A DNA stretch of 64,000 bases from Caulobacter sp. Its GTDB lineage: Bacteria > Pseudomonadota > Alphaproteobacteria > Caulobacterales > Caulobacteraceae. The DNA lies in assembly GCA_021741355.1 (NCBI GenBank), contig JAIOXZ010000018.1, forward strand, positions 1 through 64,000, written 5' to 3'. Positions 1-8,656 of this stretch are shown piece after piece. The notes under the pieces were generated by a model. It saw only the letters and a program-made list of their open reading frames with translations. It was not told where the DNA came from and did no database searches. The first letter of the stretch is position 1. Each line of letters starts with the position of its first letter. The position numbers and the translations under genes were made by a program.

Positions 1-143
1 TCCGCCCCGCCGACCAGCACCGACCTCGCCAAAGCCAAGCTGACCCGTGCCCTTCACCGACATCAACGACCCTCCGCCTCAACAGACAGAGAATCACGAT
101 CAGCGAATTACGCAACGGTCCCCATAAAGGGGAGGGAGGGAGC
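1..143. other. Window edge, no gene recognised
   Basis: One forward frame is open from the left edge through this stretch and on into the antisense of the next gene, but it carries no recognisable domain, and another frame closes near position 54. The stretch could be the 3' end and trailer of a gene whose body lies outside the window. I see no hairpin-plus-T-tract terminator and no RNA gene. Confidence 0.3.
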
Positions 144-1085
144 TCAGACGAACCCTTTCCTCTTCCACCAGGCCTCGACCAGCGCCGGCCAGGCCGCCAC
201 CGGCTTGCCGGCCGTGAACCGCAGGCCGAAGCCATGGCCGCCCTCCTCGAAGAGGTGCATCTCGGCCGGGACCTTCGCGGCGCGCAGCGCGTCGTAAAGG
301 CGCTGACTGTTCTCGACCGGCACCGAAGCGTCGTCGCCGGCATGCAGCAGGAAGGTTGGCGGGGCGTCGGGTCGGGCGTTGTCCTCGAGCGACCAGCGCC
401 GCTCCTGGTCCGCCGTCGGCGCAACGCCGAGCAGCTGTTCGCGGGACCCCGCATGGGCGAAGGCCGGATGCATCGTGGCGACCGGATACATCAGCATCGA
501 CAGGTCCGGCCGTGCGGACAGGCCGTCGACGGCATCGACCGGTGCATAGGTCGGAGCGTCCCACATCAGGCCCAGGCAGCCGGCGACGTGCCCGCCGGCG
601 GAAAAGCCCATGACCCCGACCCGCTTCGGGTCCGGCGCCAGGGACCGCACCAGCCGCAGCGCGCGCTGGGCGTCCTGCAGCGGCGCGGCGGGACCGGCCG
701 CCCAGCCGTCGGCCGGCAGGCGATAGCTGGCGACATAGACGGTGACCCCGACGGCCGCGAAGCGCTCGGCACATTCGTAGCCCTCCTTGTCCATTACCAC
801 CCATTTGTAGCCGCCGCCCGGCGTCATCAGTAGCGAGGCGCCGTTGGGCCTGGCTGGCGCGAACACCGTCAGGGTCGGGTTGCGGACGTGCTTCACATAG
901 CGGTCGCGCAGGGGATTGGGCGGCGGGTTGCGCTCGACCACTTCCTCGACAACCGGGACCCCCTCCCCGCCCGGCGGTCCGTTCGGCCAGATCGGGATGA
1001 CCCTCGGCGCGCCCGCCAGAGCCGGGGCCGCAGCCGCCAGTCCGGTGGCGGCCAGCAGCGTGCGTCTCGTCCAGTCCGCCGCCAT
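144..1085 (-). CDS. Secreted alpha/beta-hydrolase (acetyl-esterase / BD-FAE type)
   Basis: 313-aa exported esterase-like protein. Residues 1-25 form a signal peptide with an RR pair followed by an Ala/Leu-rich stretch, so Tat or Sec export is likely. The fold is seen from the GGGY oxyanion-hole segment near 90, the nucleophile elbow GFSAGGH with Ser162, an acid residue in the LLHAGDD segment and the terminal His in EEGGHGFG. The family usually removes acetyl groups from polysaccharides or small esters; the substrate here is unknown. It is followed on the other side by a separate minus-strand gene 22 bases upstream, so the two may be co-transcribed. Length is normal for the family. Confidence 0.8.
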   Translation of the reverse strand: MAADWTRRTLLAATGLAAAAPALAGAPRVIPIWPNGPPGGEGVPVVEEVVERNPPPNPLRDRYVKHVRNPTLTVFAPARPNGASLLMTPGGGYKWVVMDKEGYECAERFAAVGVTVYVASYRLPADGWAAGPAAPLQDAQRALRLVRSLAPDPKRVGVMGFSAGGHVAGCLGLMWDAPTYAPVDAVDGLSARPDLSMLMYPVATMHPAFAHAGSREQLLGVAPTADQERRWSLEDNARPDAPPTFLLHAGDDASVPVENSQRLYDALRAAKVPAEMHLFEEGGHGFGLRFTAGKPVAAWPALVEAWWKRKGFV

Positions 1086-1107
1086 GCCACCCTCCAGGAA
1101 ACCGGTG

Positions 1108-1758
1108 TCAAGCTACCCGCCCCGGCCGGCGCTCGACAAGCCAGGCGACGGCCGCAACGGCCAGATAGACGCCGATCGCCATGGCGCCGGTCTGGACCGG
1201 ATCGGATCCCGCGGGCGTCAGCTTGGACACGATCTGCACGCCCGTCAGCACCAGCAGGAAGGTGGCGGCCGGCCAGGCGCTGAGGCCTTCCTTAGCCCGC
1301 ACCCAGGCCCACCAGGCTCCCGCGGCCGCCAACAGGCCCAACTCCAGCGTCGCCTCCGGGACCGGGTAGTTCCACCAGCCGAGGCCGACCTTCTCGCCGC
1401 CGAACCACAGTTCAAGATCCGGACGGTGAACCAGGAAGTCGAGCGCCCAGTGGGAAAAGACCGCCAGCCCGACGAACACCGACGCCCGCCACGGTGTCTT
1501 CAGCAGCCCGCGCGCCAGCAGCGCTCCGCCGACAGACCACGCCAGGGCCCCCGGCAGGCTGTGGGTGTAGGGCATATGGTAGAGCTCCAGCGGACTGCCC
1601 GGGAGGTCCGGATTGACGCTGAACTTCTCCGCCCCGGTCATGATCAGCGCGCCCCAGCCGATGTCCATCAACTGGCAGGCGGCGACATAGCTCCACAGCG
1701 GCGCGCGCGGCTCGGCGGCGCGCAGGGCCAGGGCGGCGGCGTAGTGTCCGACGAACAT
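1108..1758 (-). CDS. Polytopic membrane protein, YdjM/DUF457-like putative metal-dependent hydrolase
   Basis: 216-aa membrane protein with about five hydrophobic segments. Histidines sit in conserved-looking contexts: MFVGHYAAA at the N-terminus, YTHSLPGA near residue 65 and FSHWALDFLVHRPD near 125, a pattern typical of the YdjM/LexA-binding membrane hydrolase family (DUF457). Biochemical role is not established for this family. It is transcribed divergently from a LysR-type regulator that starts about 80 bases away, so that regulator probably controls it. The esterase gene lies directly downstream in the same direction. Confidence 0.65.
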   Translation of the reverse strand: MFVGHYAAALALRAAEPRAPLWSYVAACQLMDIGWGALIMTGAEKFSVNPDLPGSPLELYHMPYTHSLPGALAWSVGGALLARGLLKTPWRASVFVGLAVFSHWALDFLVHRPDLELWFGGEKVGLGWWNYPVPEATLELGLLAAAGAWWAWVRAKEGLSAWPAATFLLVLTGVQIVSKLTPAGSDPVQTGAMAIGVYLAVAAVAWLVERRPGRVA

Positions 1759-1806
1759 CGGCGTCTCTCCTTCTCCTGAGGCCCAAGATGTCGCCCGCGA
1801 TCTGAT

Positions 1807-1816
1807 ATTCGTGAAT
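1807..1816. promoter_or_regulatory. Short inverted repeat in LysR/membrane-protein divergent promoter
   Basis: A small dyad, ATTC-GT-GAAT, lies in the 80-base region between the divergent membrane-protein and LysR genes, which is the most A/T-rich part of the neighbourhood. LysR-type regulators usually bind a dyad in such a region. The match is short and could be chance. Confidence 0.25.
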
Positions 1817-1838
1817 TGCGGATCTCTGCCTGTTTGAT

Positions 1839-2732
1839 ATGCATTTTTGCATGGATTGGAATCTCTATGCCTCGTTCCGGGAGGTCATGCGGCAGGGCAG
1901 CCTGTCAGCGGCGGCGCGAACGCTGGGCCTGACCCAGCCGACGCTCGGCCGGCATGTGGCCGCGCTGGAGGCGGGACTGGGCGTGGCCCTGTTTACCCGC
2001 TCCCCCCAGGGACTGACCCCGACATCGGCCGCCGCGGACCTGCTGCCCCGGGTCGAGGAAATGCATGCCGCCGCCGAGGCCGCCGCCCGGGCGGTCAGCG
2101 GCGGTGCGGGCGGCGAGACCGGCGTCGTGCGGATCACCGCAAGCGAGATCGTCGGCGGGGTCGTGCTCCCGCCGATCCTCGCCGCCTTCCGCGAGATCCA
2201 CCCCGGCGTCACCGTCGAACTGGTCCTGACCAACCGCAACGAGGACCTGCTGCGGCGCGACGCCGACATCGCCGTCCGGATGATCCGTCCCGACCAGTCA
2301 GCGCTGGTCGCGCGACGGATAGGCACGATCGGCATTGGTCTCTTCGCCCATCGCCGCTACGTCGAGGCGCACGGCCTGCCGCGGACGATCGACGAGATCG
2401 CCGACCATCCGCTGATCGGGTTCGACCGCGACGTGGCGTCTCTCCGCGCGCTGGAGTCCGCCGCGCCCTTCCTGGATCGCGACCGGTTCGCCTTCCGGAC
2501 CGACAGCGACCTGGCCCAGCTGGCCGCGTTGCGCGCCGGCTTCGGCCTGGGCGGCTGCCAGCTGGGCATCGCCGCCGCCGAACCGGATCTGGTTCGGGTC
2601 CTGCCCGATCTGGTGTGGTTTGAACTGGAGATGTGGCTGGCCATGCACGAGGACCTGCGCGGCGTCTCCAGGGTGCGGGCGATGTACGATCACCTGGCCG
2701 CCGCCCTGACCGAATATGCCCGCCGCCGTTAA
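1839..2732 (+). CDS. LysR-family transcriptional regulator
   Basis: 297-aa regulator. An N-terminal winged helix-turn-helix (roughly residues 5-65, with GSLSAAARTLGLTQPTLGRHV as the recognition region) is followed by a LysR substrate-binding domain from about 95 to 290. Two possible starts exist, ATG at 1839 and ATG at 1851; neither has a clear Shine-Dalgarno, and the second gives the MDWNLY start common in this subfamily. Divergence from the membrane-protein gene suggests local autoregulation and control of that gene. The effector cannot be read from the sequence. Confidence 0.85.
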   Translation: MHFCMDWNLYASFREVMRQGSLSAAARTLGLTQPTLGRHVAALEAGLGVALFTRSPQGLTPTSAAADLLPRVEEMHAAAEAAARAVSGGAGGETGVVRITASEIVGGVVLPPILAAFREIHPGVTVELVLTNRNEDLLRRDADIAVRMIRPDQSALVARRIGTIGIGLFAHRRYVEAHGLPRTIDEIADHPLIGFDRDVASLRALESAAPFLDRDRFAFRTDSDLAQLAALRAGFGLGGCQLGIAAAEPDLVRVLPDLVWFELEMWLAMHEDLRGVSRVRAMYDHLAAALTEYARRR

Positions 2733-2843
2733 CCCCCGACTCAGGTCTCCGAAACCCGGTCTTTACCGGCCTGTGTTTCAATCCGGGTCAACAAGAGCGG
2801 CGCTCCATGTCGGGCGCACGCCGGTTCGGTGGGTGAGCTTCAT

Positions 2844-4300
<1,457 letters not shown>

Positions 4301-4301
<1 letters not shown>

Positions 4302-4423
4302 TGCGCAGACGCGTCCCGATTCGCCCGTCCACGCCGCGCGACACGCGGCTGAAGACCCTGATGCACCGCATGAAGCTGGCGGCGGCCCGCGCCGCCGCCC
4401 TGGCGACGCCCGCACCGGCCTGA
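4301..4423 (+). CDS. 40-aa basic small protein coupled to tacA
   Basis: A short ORF begins in the tacA stop codon (TGATG overlap) and has a strong Shine-Dalgarno, GAGGAGG at 4287-4293, seven bases upstream of its ATG. The 40-residue product is rich in Arg at the N-terminus (MRRRVPIRP) and in Ala near the C-terminus (AAARAAALA), with no membrane segment or known domain. The overlap and ribosome-binding site argue for real, translationally coupled expression, although conservation cannot be judged here. Function unknown. Confidence 0.5.
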
Positions 4424-4498
4424 CCGCTCGCCCCTTGCCTCTCGCGGGGTCAATCGCTCTAGCTGGTCGGACAATTCGGCTTCCGAAGGGGCGACCAG

Positions 4499-5527
4499 GT
4501 GGAATCCACTGTGGATCTGGCGGCGCTGGCCGCCTGGATGGACGGGCAGGGACTGGGCTCCGGCCCCGTTGAGGACGCCGTCCGGCTGACCGGCGGCACC
4601 CAGAACATCTTGCTGCGCTTCAGCCGCGCCAGGCGAAGCTACGTCCTTCGGCGCCCGCCGCCTCACCTGCGGGCCAATTCCAACGAGACCATGCGCCGCG
4701 AGGCCCGCGTCCTGGCGGCGATCGCCGACAGCGATGTGCCCCACCCGGCCCTGATCGCGGCCTGCGGCGACGAGACCGTGCTCGGCGCGGCCTTCTACCT
4801 GATGGAGCCGATCGACGGCTTCAACCCGACCGCCGGCCTGCCGCCGCTGCATGCCGGGTCCGAGACGATCCGCCACCGGATCGGCCTGGCGATGGTCGAG
4901 GGGATCGCGAAACTGGGCGCGCTGGATTATCGCGCCGTCGGCCTGGAAGGCCTGGGCCGGCCCGACAACTACCTCGAACGGCAGGTCGAACGCTGGAAGG
5001 CGCAGCTGGCCTCCTACGCGGAGTTCGCCGACTGGACCGGGCCGGCCGAGATCCCGGGCGTGGACGCGGTGGCGACCTGGCTCGAGGCGAACCGGCCGGA
5101 GACGTTTCGGCCGGGGATCATCCACGGCGACTTCCATCTGTCCAATGTGCTGGTCCGCCCGGACAGCGGCGAGCTGGCCGCTATCGTCGACTGGGAGCTG
5201 ACCACCATCGGCGACCCGCTGCTCGATCTCGGCTGGCTGCTGGCCACCTGGCCCGAGGGCGAGGATCCCGATCCGGCCAGCGTCGCCGTGCGGCCATGGA
5301 AGGGGTTCGCCACCGCCGCCGAGCTGGTTGAGCACTACCGCTCACGGACCACGCGGGATCTGTCGTCGATCCACTGGTACGGGGTTCTGGCCTGCTACAA
5401 GCTGGGCATCATCCTGGAGGGCACCCACGCCCGCGCCTGCGCCGGCAAGGCGCCCGTCGCCACGGGTGATAGGCTGCACGCCCAGACCATCGCCCTGTTC
5501 GAACGCGCCCTGCGCTGGATTGGTTAG
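4499..5527 (+). CDS. Aminoglycoside-phosphotransferase-fold kinase, acyl-CoA-dehydrogenase-associated type
   Basis: 342-aa protein with the choline-kinase/APH fold: an N-lobe beginning with LTGGTQNILLRF near residue 30, the Brenner motif IIHGDFHLSNVLV near 205 and the metal-binding VDWELTTIGDPLLDLGWLL near 230. This branch is common in actinobacteria and alphaproteobacteria beside fatty-acid oxidation genes and in the N-terminal part of ACAD10/11, where it phosphorylates hydroxyacyl groups; the substrate here is inferred only. The start is a GTG at 4499. It stands alone, 76 bases after the tacA-coupled ORF. Confidence 0.75.
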   Translation: MESTVDLAALAAWMDGQGLGSGPVEDAVRLTGGTQNILLRFSRARRSYVLRRPPPHLRANSNETMRREARVLAAIADSDVPHPALIAACGDETVLGAAFYLMEPIDGFNPTAGLPPLHAGSETIRHRIGLAMVEGIAKLGALDYRAVGLEGLGRPDNYLERQVERWKAQLASYAEFADWTGPAEIPGVDAVATWLEANRPETFRPGIIHGDFHLSNVLVRPDSGELAAIVDWELTTIGDPLLDLGWLLATWPEGEDPDPASVAVRPWKGFATAAELVEHYRSRTTRDLSSIHWYGVLACYKLGIILEGTHARACAGKAPVATGDRLHAQTIALFERALRWIG

Positions 5528-5535
5528 GTCCCCGT

Positions 5536-6249
5536 TCAGCGACGCGGCGTGATCGTCAGCACTGTGCCGTCGCCCGCGCCCAGCGAGCCCTTGCAGGCCA
5601 TCGGCCGGTAAGCAAGGTCGTAGCAGAACCGCACGTCCATCAGCCGGTTGTCGTCGACGGTCTTGATGTAGATGCCGTCGCGCTTCATCCACGGGTTGGC
5701 GGCCACGAAGGCGTCGCGCAGCGCACCGGCGGTCATGGCGGGGGCCGAAAGCTCGGGCATCCTGACCGCATCCCACAGCGTCGCGGCCTGTTCGAAATAG
5801 GCCTCGGGCGTGTCCCAGCCGCAGGTCCCGTGGGCGGCCCATTCGTGCTGCTGCATCACGGTCGAGGGGGTCATGCAGGCGGTCTTGCGGACCGTAGCGG
5901 GGCTGATCGCCGGGGCCGGACCGCAGTATCGCGGATGGCGCCGCGCCGCGCCGTTGGGCCAGAGGCCGTGCAGCACGAAGCCGAAGGCGTTGTCGCGGCA
6001 CTGGATCTCGTAGCCCCGCCGGTCACCGTTGTCGCGGCAGTCCTCCGGCGCCCAGGTCAGGGCCAGCATGTAGAAGGCGGTCGGCTCGTCGGCCTCGATC
6101 TCGTCGGCCGGCGGATCGTAGGCCGGCGCCGGCGTGACCGTGGCCGGCAGCACGCAGGCCGGCGGGGCGGCGCCCGGCCCAGTCTCGGCGGGCGCGGCGC
6201 AGCCGGCGACAAGCAGCAGGGCCAGCAGGGGGGGAAGGCCGCGGATCAT
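5536..6249 (-). CDS. Ribonuclease T2-family lipoprotein
   Basis: 237-aa exported RNase T2 homologue. Lipobox LVAGC (Cys17) predicts lipid anchoring. The catalytic CAS I segment is FVLHGLWPNG with His94, and CAS II is HEWAAHGTC with Glu136 and His140. The residue that is usually a conserved Lys just before the CAS II His is Ala139 here, so activity may be altered. Eight cysteines suggest periplasmic disulfides. The family cleaves single-stranded RNA to mononucleotides through 2',3'-cyclic intermediates, probably for nutrient scavenging. The start is at the end of the gapR operon, five bases after the preceding minus-strand gene. Confidence 0.85.
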   Translation of the reverse strand: MIRGLPPLLALLLVAGCAAPAETGPGAAPPACVLPATVTPAPAYDPPADEIEADEPTAFYMLALTWAPEDCRDNGDRRGYEIQCRDNAFGFVLHGLWPNGAARRHPRYCGPAPAISPATVRKTACMTPSTVMQQHEWAAHGTCGWDTPEAYFEQAATLWDAVRMPELSAPAMTAGALRDAFVAANPWMKRDGIYIKTVDDNRLMDVRFCYDLAYRPMACKGSLGAGDGTVLTITPRR

Positions 6250-6253
6250 CCGG

Positions 6254-6571
6254 TCAGTCCTGTTCAGGGGTCGCGGCGCGCCGTCCGAAGGGCTTGCGCT
6301 TCATCGGTTTCTTTTCACCCTTGGCCTTGGCGGTGATCTCTTTGAGCTTCACCGTCTGCAGCATCGACAGCGCCTGGCCGGCGCCGCCCTTCTCCGGATC
6401 CCCGAAGGCGCGGCCGTAGGTTTTCAGGCGATCCTCGACGCTGCCGAGGAACTCGCCTTCCCAGTCGGACAGTTCAATGCCGGCCTTGTCGGCCGTGCGG
6501 CGGGCGCGCTTCAGGGCGTTCAGCGCTGCCCGCTTGGCCTGCGCTTTCAGATCTGGCGCGCCGCGCTTCAA
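6254..6571 (-). CDS. Small basic hypothetical protein downstream of gapR
   Basis: 105-aa, Lys/Arg/Ala-rich protein with a predicted helical N-terminal half (KAQAKRAALNALKRARRTADKAG) and a basic, probably disordered tail. No domain is recognised. It starts with TTG that overlaps the TGA of gapR, so it is almost certainly translated from the same mRNA. Coupling to a nucleoid-associated protein plus its own basic nature is compatible with nucleic-acid binding, which is only a guess. Confidence 0.65.
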   Translation of the reverse strand: MKRGAPDLKAQAKRAALNALKRARRTADKAGIELSDWEGEFLGSVEDRLKTYGRAFGDPEKGGAGQALSMLQTVKLKEITAKAKGEKKPMKRKPFGRRAATPEQD

Positions 6572-6834
6572 ATTTCCCCGATGGCCGAAAGGTAGAGGTC
6601 GATCAGCGCGTCCTCTTCCTGGCGCTTGGCGCGGTCCATCTTCCGGATGCGCACCACCTTACGGATAATCTTGACGTCGAAGCCGTTGCCCTTGGCTTCG
6701 GCGTAGACTTCCTTGAGATCGGCCATCACGGCGGCCTTGTCCTCCTCCAGACGCTCGATGCGCTCGAGAATGGTCTTGAGCTGCGTCTGGGCGGTGCTGT
6801 TGAGCACGTCGATGGTGGAGGCGTCGTCGGCCAT
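6568..6834 (-). CDS. gapR: GapR nucleoid-associated protein (DUF2312/UPF0335)
   Basis: 88-aa protein nearly identical in layout to Caulobacter GapR: N-terminal tetramerising coiled coil (about 12-45) and the strongly conserved stretch YAEAKGNGFDVK followed by the basic IRKVVRIRKMDRAKRQEE and the C-terminal LYLSAIGEI. GapR wraps overtwisted, A/T-rich DNA ahead of replication and transcription machinery and stimulates topoisomerases; it is essential in Caulobacter. ATG start with a G-rich leader. First gene of a probable three-gene minus-strand operon with the 105-aa protein and the RNase T2 gene. Confidence 0.9.
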   Translation of the reverse strand: MADDASTIDVLNSTAQTQLKTILERIERLEEDKAAVMADLKEVYAEAKGNGFDVKIIRKVVRIRKMDRAKRQEEDALIDLYLSAIGEI

Positions 6835-6894
6835 GGGGGAAGGCTCTCACAGGACGGAGGGATCGGGAAGGCCGACCCTCTAGCCCCCCGGGCC

Positions 6895-7509
6895 TCAGGC
6901 CTCAAGCAGTCCGTGGCCGACGAGCACCGGAAACAGGTGGGCGGGGTCCTCGAACCTGTGGACATGAAAGCCCAGCGACGCCGCCGAGGCGATGTTGGCC
7001 GCCGAATCGTCGATGAACAGCAGCTCCTGCGGCGCCATCCCGGCCCGCTCCGCCGCCAGGCGGAAAATGGCCGGGTCGGGCTTCACCAGCCGCTCTTCGC
7101 CCGACACCACCGTATCCCGGAAGCAGGCGAAGGCCGGCGAGAGGGTCGTCACCGCCGGCCAGGCCTCGCTCGGCATGTTGGTCAGGCCGAACTGCGGCAC
7201 GCCGCGCGCGGTCAGGGCGAGGATCGCCGACTCGCTCTCGCCGATCACCGGTCCGACCATGTCGATGAACCGGTCTCCCCACAGGCGGATCTCCCGCTCA
7301 TGTTCAGGATACAGCGCGATCAGAGAGGCGGCGTTGTCCGCAAACGAGACGCCGCGGTCGTGCTCAAGGTGCCAGTCGAGCGTGCAGACAGACGAAAGGA
7401 ACCGGTCGCAAGCGGCCGGTTCCTTGAAGATCTGTTCGTAGAGGCGACGCGGGCTCCAGCCCACGATCACATTGCCGACGTCCCAGAGAACACCTCCGGG
7501 CGCGCGCAT
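6895..7509 (-). CDS. HAD-superfamily hydrolase (haloacid-dehalogenase-like)
   Basis: 204-aa HAD phosphatase-type enzyme: motif I LWDVGNVIVGW with nucleophile Asp11, motif II Thr/Asn in FGLTNMP near 118, motif III Lys in VKPDPAIF near 153 and motif IV FIDDSAAN near 178. Motif I has Gly at the +2 position where a general-acid Asp is frequent, as in YihX-like/dehalogenase branches. Substrate unknown. It starts two bases downstream of the rpmJ stop, so the two are probably co-transcribed. Confidence 0.8.
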   Translation of the reverse strand: MRAPGGVLWDVGNVIVGWSPRRLYEQIFKEPAACDRFLSSVCTLDWHLEHDRGVSFADNAASLIALYPEHEREIRLWGDRFIDMVGPVIGESESAILALTARGVPQFGLTNMPSEAWPAVTTLSPAFACFRDTVVSGEERLVKPDPAIFRLAAERAGMAPQELLFIDDSAANIASAASLGFHVHRFEDPAHLFPVLVGHGLLEA

Positions 7510-7511
7510 GC

Positions 7512-7637
7512 TCAGCCCTGTTTGGCCTTGAAGCGCGGATCGGTCTTGTTGATCACGTACATCACGCCCTTGCGACGCACGAGCTTGCAGTCGCGGTGGC
7601 GATTCTTCAGCGACTTGAGCGAGCTTCTGACTTTCAT
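7512..7637 (-). CDS. rpmJ: 50S ribosomal protein L36
   Basis: 41-aa L36 of the zinc-independent (C-minus) form: [17 protein letters not shown] at the start and [12 protein letters not shown] at the end, with the CxxC zinc ligands of the classical form missing. This form is the standard one in many alphaproteobacteria. ATG at 7637 with its own upstream region of about 100 bases that is otherwise empty. The HAD hydrolase follows directly. Confidence 0.95.
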   Translation of the reverse strand: MKVRSSLKSLKNRHRDCKLVRRKGVMYVINKTDPRFKAKQG

Positions 7638-7738
7638 GACCCGTCTACCGTTTGCGGGCGATCCGGACGCTGTCTGCAGCGCCTGCGGAAACCCGGTTGT
7701 TCCAGAGCGGGCGGCTATAGGCGGCGGCGGCTTTTGAG

Positions 7739-8119
7739 TCAATCCGCGCGCTTGAAGGTCCAGGCGCCATAGGCGCCGTTCTGGTTGGCCATGGTGCCGC
7801 CCATTTCGCCGCCGGTGACGAACCCGAGGTAGATGGCAAAATGGTCGTTGGTGTTCCACATCACCATGTCGCCGCGCTGCAGCCAGCGCCCGTTGGTGTA
7901 GGTGGTCCCCTTGTAGCTGTATTTCAGCGTGCAGTCAGGCAGCAGCGTCATGGTCTGGGCGACCGCCGGGTCGCCGTTCCAGGTGAAGGTTCCCTTCCAG
8001 CTGGACCCGGTCAGGGTGGCCGGCTCGCCGGGTCGTCCACAGCCTTTTCCGGACTGGGCCGACGCGCCGCCGGCGAGCAGAAGAGACGCCGCCAGGGCGA
8101 TTCCGAGCATCAGACGCAT
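7739..8119 (-). CDS. Secreted small protein, paralogue of the next upstream gene
   Basis: 126-aa protein with a Sec signal peptide ([22 protein letters not shown]) and a mature beta-rich domain with two cysteines. It shares the string TYTNG.W.QRG....W..NDHFA.Y.G and an identical FKRAD C-terminus with its neighbour, so the two are tandem duplicates. The layout looks like a small lipocalin-like or MORN-free beta-barrel domain, but no family is recognised. ATG at 8119 has GGGGA nine bases upstream; a longer in-frame extension into the neighbour's promoter was rejected. Confidence 0.75.
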   Translation of the reverse strand: MRLMLGIALAASLLLAGGASAQSGKGCGRPGEPATLTGSSWKGTFTWNGDPAVAQTMTLLPDCTLKYSYKGTTYTNGRWLQRGDMVMWNTNDHFAIYLGFVTGGEMGGTMANQNGAYGAWTFKRAD

Positions 8120-8151
8120 GGTTCTCTGTCCCCTTTTGACGACCGCCCGGA

Positions 8152-8532
8152 TTAGTCCGCGCGCTTGAAGCGCCACACGCCCTGCTGGCCGCGGCGATTG
8201 TACATGACCCCGCCGATCTGGCCGAGGCCGGCCTGGCCGACGTAGACGGCGAAGTGGTCGTTGGACTGCCACTCGATCAGGTTGCCGCGCTGGACCCAGG
8301 TCCCGTTGGTGTAGGTCACGCCGCGCGAGACGTACTCGACGACGCAGTCCTGCCTCAGGAACAGGGTCATCGGGTTGGCCGCGACGCCCTCCCATTCCGA
8401 CGTGCCGGACCAGCGGGTGTTGGCGAAGGACGGGCCGCCGGCAGGGTCGGCGCAGGCGGTTTCCGCCGCCGAAGCGGCTCCGGAGATCAGCAGCACCGCC
8501 GACGACAGGACGGCTCCAAGCAACAAACGCAT
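8152..8532 (-). CDS. Secreted small protein, tandem paralogue
   Basis: 126-aa exported protein of the same family and exactly the same length as the following gene. Signal peptide MRLLLGAVLSSAVLLISGAASA, then a mature domain with conserved TYTNGTWVQRGNLIEWQ and NDHFAVYVG segments and the terminal FKRAD. ATG at 8532 has GGGGA seven bases upstream. Only 32 bases separate it from its copy, so they form one operon. Two cysteines in equivalent positions suggest one disulfide. The role is unknown; extracellular ligand binding is a guess from the fold impression. Confidence 0.75.
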   Translation of the reverse strand: MRLLLGAVLSSAVLLISGAASAAETACADPAGGPSFANTRWSGTSEWEGVAANPMTLFLRQDCVVEYVSRGVTYTNGTWVQRGNLIEWQSNDHFAVYVGQAGLGQIGGVMYNRRGQQGVWRFKRAD

Positions 8533-8656
8533 GATTTGTATCCCCACAATCCCGGAGCCCGACTATCCTGCGGGCCTGCATATCAGGTCAATCTCGGCAC
8601 GGTATTCGCAGGCTTGTGATTTAGGGTGCGCCTTCGCACCCCTGTAGCGTGGACCC

